Assembly (NCBI RefSeq): GCF_001649575.2
Contig: NC_051434.1
Location: 2,087,511-2,151,510, forward strand
DNA length: 64,000 bases
Source: Kryptolebias marmoratus
Lineage: Eukaryota; Chordata; Actinopteri; Cyprinodontiformes; Rivulidae
Reading direction: 5' to 3'
The position numbers and the translations under genes are program-made. Positions within the stretch are counted from its first letter, which is position 1. Each line of letters starts with the position of its first letter. This document shows positions 60,951-64,000 of this stretch, one piece after another. The notes beneath the pieces were generated by a model, which was not told the DNA's origin, made no database searches, and saw only the letters and a list, made by a program, of their open reading frames with translations.

Positions 60951-63382
60951 GCCCCTCGCGCCCTAAGCCCCTCGCGCCCTCAGCCCCTCGCGCCCTCAGC
61001 CCCTCGCACCCTAAGCCCCTCGCGCCCTCAGCCCCTCGCGCCCTAAGCCCCTCGCGCCCTCAGCCCCTCGCGCCCTCAGCCCCTCGCGCCCTCAGCCCCT
61101 CGCGCCCTCAGCCCCTCGCGCCCTAAGCCCCTCGCGCCCTCAGCCCCTCGCGCCCTCAGCCCCTCGCGCCCTCAGCCCCTCGCGCCCTCAGCCCCTCGCG
61201 CCCTCAGCCCCTCGCGCCCTAAGCCCCTCGCGCCCTCAGCCCCTCGCGCCCTCAGCCCCTCGCGCCCTCAGCCCCTCGCGCCCTCAGCCCCTCGCGCCCT
61301 CAGCCCCTCGCGCCCTAAGCCCCTCGCGCCCTCAGCCCCTCGCGCCCTCAGCCCCTCGCGCCCTCAGCCCCTCGCGCCCTCAGCCCCTCGCGCCCTCAGC
61401 CCCTCGCGCCCTAAGCCCCTCGCGCCCTCAGCCCCTCGCGCCCTCAGCCCCTCGCGCCCTCAGCCCCTCGCGCCCTCAGCCCCTCGCGCCCTCAGCCCCT
61501 CGCGCCCTAAGCCCCTCGCGCCCTCAGCCCCTCGCGCCCTCAGCCCCTCGCGCCCTCAGCCCCTCGCGCCCTCAGCCCCTCGCGCCCTCAGCCCCTCGCG
61601 CCCTAAGCCCCTCGCGCCCTCAGCCCCTCGCGCCCTCAGCCCCTCGCGCCCTCAGCCCCTCGCGCCCTCAGCCCCTCGCGCCCTCAGCCCCTCGCGCCCT
61701 AAGCCCCTCGCGCCCTCAGCCCCTCGCGCCCTCAGCCCCTCGCGCCCTCAGCCCCTCGCGCCCTCAGCCCCTCGCGCCCTCAGCCCCTCGCGCCCTAAGC
61801 CCCTCGCGCCCTCAGCCCCTCGCGCCCTCAGCCCCTCGCGCCCTCAGCCCCTCGCGCCCTCAGCCCCTCGCGCCCTCAGCCCCTCGCGCCCTAAGCCCCT
61901 CGCGCCCTCAGCCCCTCGCGCCCTCAGCCCCTCGCGCCCTCAGCCCCTCGCGCCCTCAGCCCCTCGCGCCCTCAGCCCCTCGCGCCCTAAGCCCCTCGCG
62001 CCCTCAGCCCCTCGCGCCCTCAGCCCCTCGCGCCCTCAGCCCCTCGCGCCCTCAGCCCCTCGCGCCCTCAGCCCCTCGCGCCCTAAGCCCCTCGCGCCCT
62101 CAGCCCCTCGCGCCCTCAGCCCCTCGCGCCCTCAGCCCCTCGCGCCCTCAGCCCCTCGCGCCCTCAGCCCCTCGCGCCCTAAGCCCCTCGCGCCCTCAGC
62201 CCCTCGCGCCCTCAGCCCCTCGCGCCCTCAGCCCCTCGCGCCCTCAGCCCCTCGCGCCCTCAGCCCCTCGCGCCCTAAGCCCCTCGCGCCCTCAGCCCCT
62301 CGCGCCCTCAGCCCCTCGCGCCCTCAGCCCCTCGCGCCCTCAGCCCCTCGCGCCCTCAGCCCCTCGCGCCCTAAGCCCCTCGCGCCCTCAGCCCCTCGCG
62401 CCCTCAGCCCCTCGCGCCCTCAGCCCCTCGCGCCCTCAGCCCCTCGCGCCCTCAGCCCCTCGCGCCCTAAGCCCCTCGCGCCCTCAGCCCCTCGCGCCCT
62501 CAGCCCCTCGCGCCCTCAGCCCCTCGCGCCCTCAGCCCCTCGCGCCCTCAGCCCCTCGCGCCCTAAGCCCCTCGCGCCCTCAGCCCCTCGCGCCCTCAGC
62601 CCCTCGCGCCCTCAGCCCCTCGCGCCCTCAGCCCCTCGCGCCCTCAGCCCCTCGCGCCCTAAGCCCCTCGCGCCCTCAGCCCCTCGCGCCCTCAGCCCCT
62701 CGCGCCCTCAGCCCCTCGCGCCCTCAGCCCCTCGCGCCCTCAGCCCCTCGCGCCCTAAGCCCCTCGCGCCCTCAGCCCCTCGCGCCCTCAGCCCCTCGCG
62801 CCCTCAGCCCCTCGCGCCCTCAGCCCCTCGCGCCCTCAGCCCCTCGCGCCCTAAGCCCCTCGCGCCCTCAGCCCCTCGCGCCCTCAGCCCCTCGCGCCCT
62901 CAGCCCCTCGCGCCCTCAGCCCCTCGCGCCCTCAGCCCCTCGCGCCCTAAGCCCCTCGCGCCCTCAGCCCCTCGCGCCCTCAGCCCCTCGCGCCCTCAGC
63001 CCCTCGCGCCCTCAGCCCCTCGCGCCCTCAGCCCCTCGCGCCCTAAGCCCCTCGCGCCCTCAGCCCCTCGCGCCCTCAGCCCCTCGCGCCCTCAGCCCCT
63101 CGCGCCCTCAGCCCCTCGCGCCCTCAGCCCCTCGCGCCCTAAGCCCCTCGCGCCCTCAGCCCCTCGCGCCCTCAGCCCCTCGCGCCCTCAGCCCCTCGCG
63201 CCCTCAGCCCCTCGCGCCCTCAGCCCCTCGCGCCCTAAGCCCCTCGCGCCCTCAGCCCCTCGCGCCCTCAGCCCCTCGCGCCCTAAGCCCCTCGCGCCCT
63301 CAGCCCCTCGCGCCCTCAGCCCCTCGCGCCCTCAGCCCCTCGCGCCCTCAGCCCCTCACGCCCTCAGCCCCTCGCGCCGTCA
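60951..63382. repeat. GC-rich 16-bp minisatellite, 152 units, with 96-bp higher-order repeat
   Basis: The unit is gcccctcgcgccctca on the plus strand (13 of 16 bases G/C, two CpGs). All units keep exact 16-bp phase: 2,432 bp = 152 units with no indel. A variant unit ending in taa instead of tca recurs. Its marker T falls at 60964, 61012, 61044 and 61124, then every 96 bp exactly to 63236 (22 periods), and last at 63284. The higher-order unit is therefore one taa unit plus five tca units. The few other substitutions lie near the edges (ctcgcacc around 61003, ctcacg near 63355 and gccgtca at the end). The minus strand reads GAGGGCGCGAGGGGCT repeatedly. Confidence 0.98.
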
Positions 63383-63405
63383 GTAACACACACCGTCAGT
63401 AACAC

Positions 63406-63454
63406 GGACGCAGGGAATCCCAGCGTGCTGCGGTTCCGTGAATTATGAGCAGCA
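63406..63454 (+). repeat. direct repeat flanking the minisatellite, right copy
   Basis: This is the partner of 60899-60950. It is preceded by two diverged 16-bp units (cctcgcgccgtcagta and acacacaccgtcagta), mirroring the arrangement at the left side. The ancestral module was probably a few 16-bp units plus this unique segment of about 50 bp. Confidence 0.9.
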
Positions 63455-63852
63455 GCTCCAGCTCAAGGACATTTTGCTCGACTCGACTGCAGGCATGTTT
63501 TTATTTCCACACTCCTAAATCAAATTTAAGCAAAATCTGACCTAAAAGAGAAAGTCAACAAGTATGTGCATCTTGTGAAACGTCTACTTTAATCACCTGC
63601 CCTGGAAGCAGCTTGTCAGCGAACAGCCTGAACAGGATAATGTACAAATATGTAGAAAAACTATTTTTACACCACTTATATTATATTTAGCTCACCTACT
63701 CTGTCTTCTACTCTCATAGTAGTTGGATTTTAACTGCTTGGGCAAAAATGTGGTCTGACTTTTAACCAGCTGTATTTAGAGGTAAATTATTCTGGAGTAA
63801 ACCTTGAGACAACATCTACTGCTCACTGATGTTCTCCACCAAATGTTCATAT

Positions 63853-64000
63853 ACAGGTGCTGGTCATAAAATTAGAATATCATGAAAAAGTAGATTGATT
63901 TCAGTAATTCCATTTAAAAAGTGAAACTTGTATATTATATTCATACATTACATACAAACTCATATATTTCAAATGTTTATTTCGTTTAATTTTGATGATT
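63853..64000 (+). mobile_element. end of a widespread vertebrate DNA-transposon-like repeat (cut by window)
   Basis: The sequence begins acaggtgctggtcataaaat and continues through attagaatatcatgaaaaag to tttaattttgatgatt. I recognise this as a repeat common in fish and other vertebrate genomes, often seen beside Tc1/hAT-type fossils. I do not assign the superfamily. The rest lies outside the window. Confidence 0.7.

Larger units (their letters stand above)
58956..64000 (-). other. nectin2 intron 3, 3' part (open at window end)
   Basis: This is sequence upstream of the exon 4 acceptor. I see no Ig2 exon here. It holds AT-rich DNA to about 60.8 kb, then the 16-bp minisatellite with flanking direct repeats, then a DNA-transposon end running off the window at 64000. 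That this is intronic follows from exon 4 needing upstream exons in phase. Confidence 0.75.

Noticed and set aside
60941..61126. Pro/Ser/Ala/Arg repeat protein from the minisatellite
   Set aside because: A 16-bp unit shifts frame each copy and the taa marker stops it; no evidence of translation.
60951..63382. CRISPR-like array
   Set aside because: There are no unique spacers; it is a head-to-tail minisatellite in vertebrate DNA.

Overview
The window is teleost fish nuclear DNA, almost entirely non-coding. The grounds are vertebrate-type split exons with GT-AG introns, an AT-rich background, and a dense population of fish-style DNA transposon fossils (hAT, Tc1-like, MITEs). I could not fix the species; a percomorph or cyprinodontiform-like fish is a guess. 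A run of Ns at 3344-3415 inside a poly-C tract marks an assembly gap.

One gene can be supported. It is the 3' half of a nectin-2 (nectin2) gene on the minus strand. Three exons are visible: 58955-58838 (first half of the third Ig domain), 58670-58522 (second half of that domain) and 30820-30186 (transmembrane segment, whole cytoplasmic tail and stop codon). Splice sites and reading phases join exactly. The tail ends in a nectin-2-alpha-like sequence with the afadin PDZ ligand AIYV. Exons for the signal peptide and Ig domains 1-2 must lie beyond position 64000. Intron 5 is about 27.7 kb, while intron 4 is only 167 bp.

Layout by region. 1-29.9 kb: intergenic DNA downstream of nectin2, rich in mobile-element remnants. 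These include a nested transposon at 14.1-15.8 kb (a 1,008-bp hAT-type element with a perfect 8-bp target duplication inside the terminal repeat of an older MITE), two short hAT-type copies at 20.7 and 26.0 kb, and a Tc1-like remnant at 26.7-27.1 kb. 29.9-30.8 kb: nectin2 last exon and probable 3' UTR. 30.8-58.5 kb: intron 5, holding scattered repeats, a perfect 14-bp hairpin, GT microsatellites and an unusual inverted-repeat element at 55.0-55.4 kb whose two arms both carry DR1-type nuclear-receptor half-site pairs. 58.5-59.0 kb: the two Ig3 exons. 59-64 kb: intron 3, with a 2,432-bp minisatellite.

The most striking structure is that minisatellite, at 60951-63382. It has 152 copies of a 16-bp unit with no indel. 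A one-base marker variant recurs every 96 bp for 22 consecutive periods, which is a higher-order repeat. About 50-bp direct repeats flank the array. On the nectin2 transcribed (minus) sense it reads as a continuous G-quadruplex-capable, CpG-dense tract. A second theme is one dispersed repeat family with a palindromic end, seen at about eleven places in both orientations, including inside the 167-bp intron 4.
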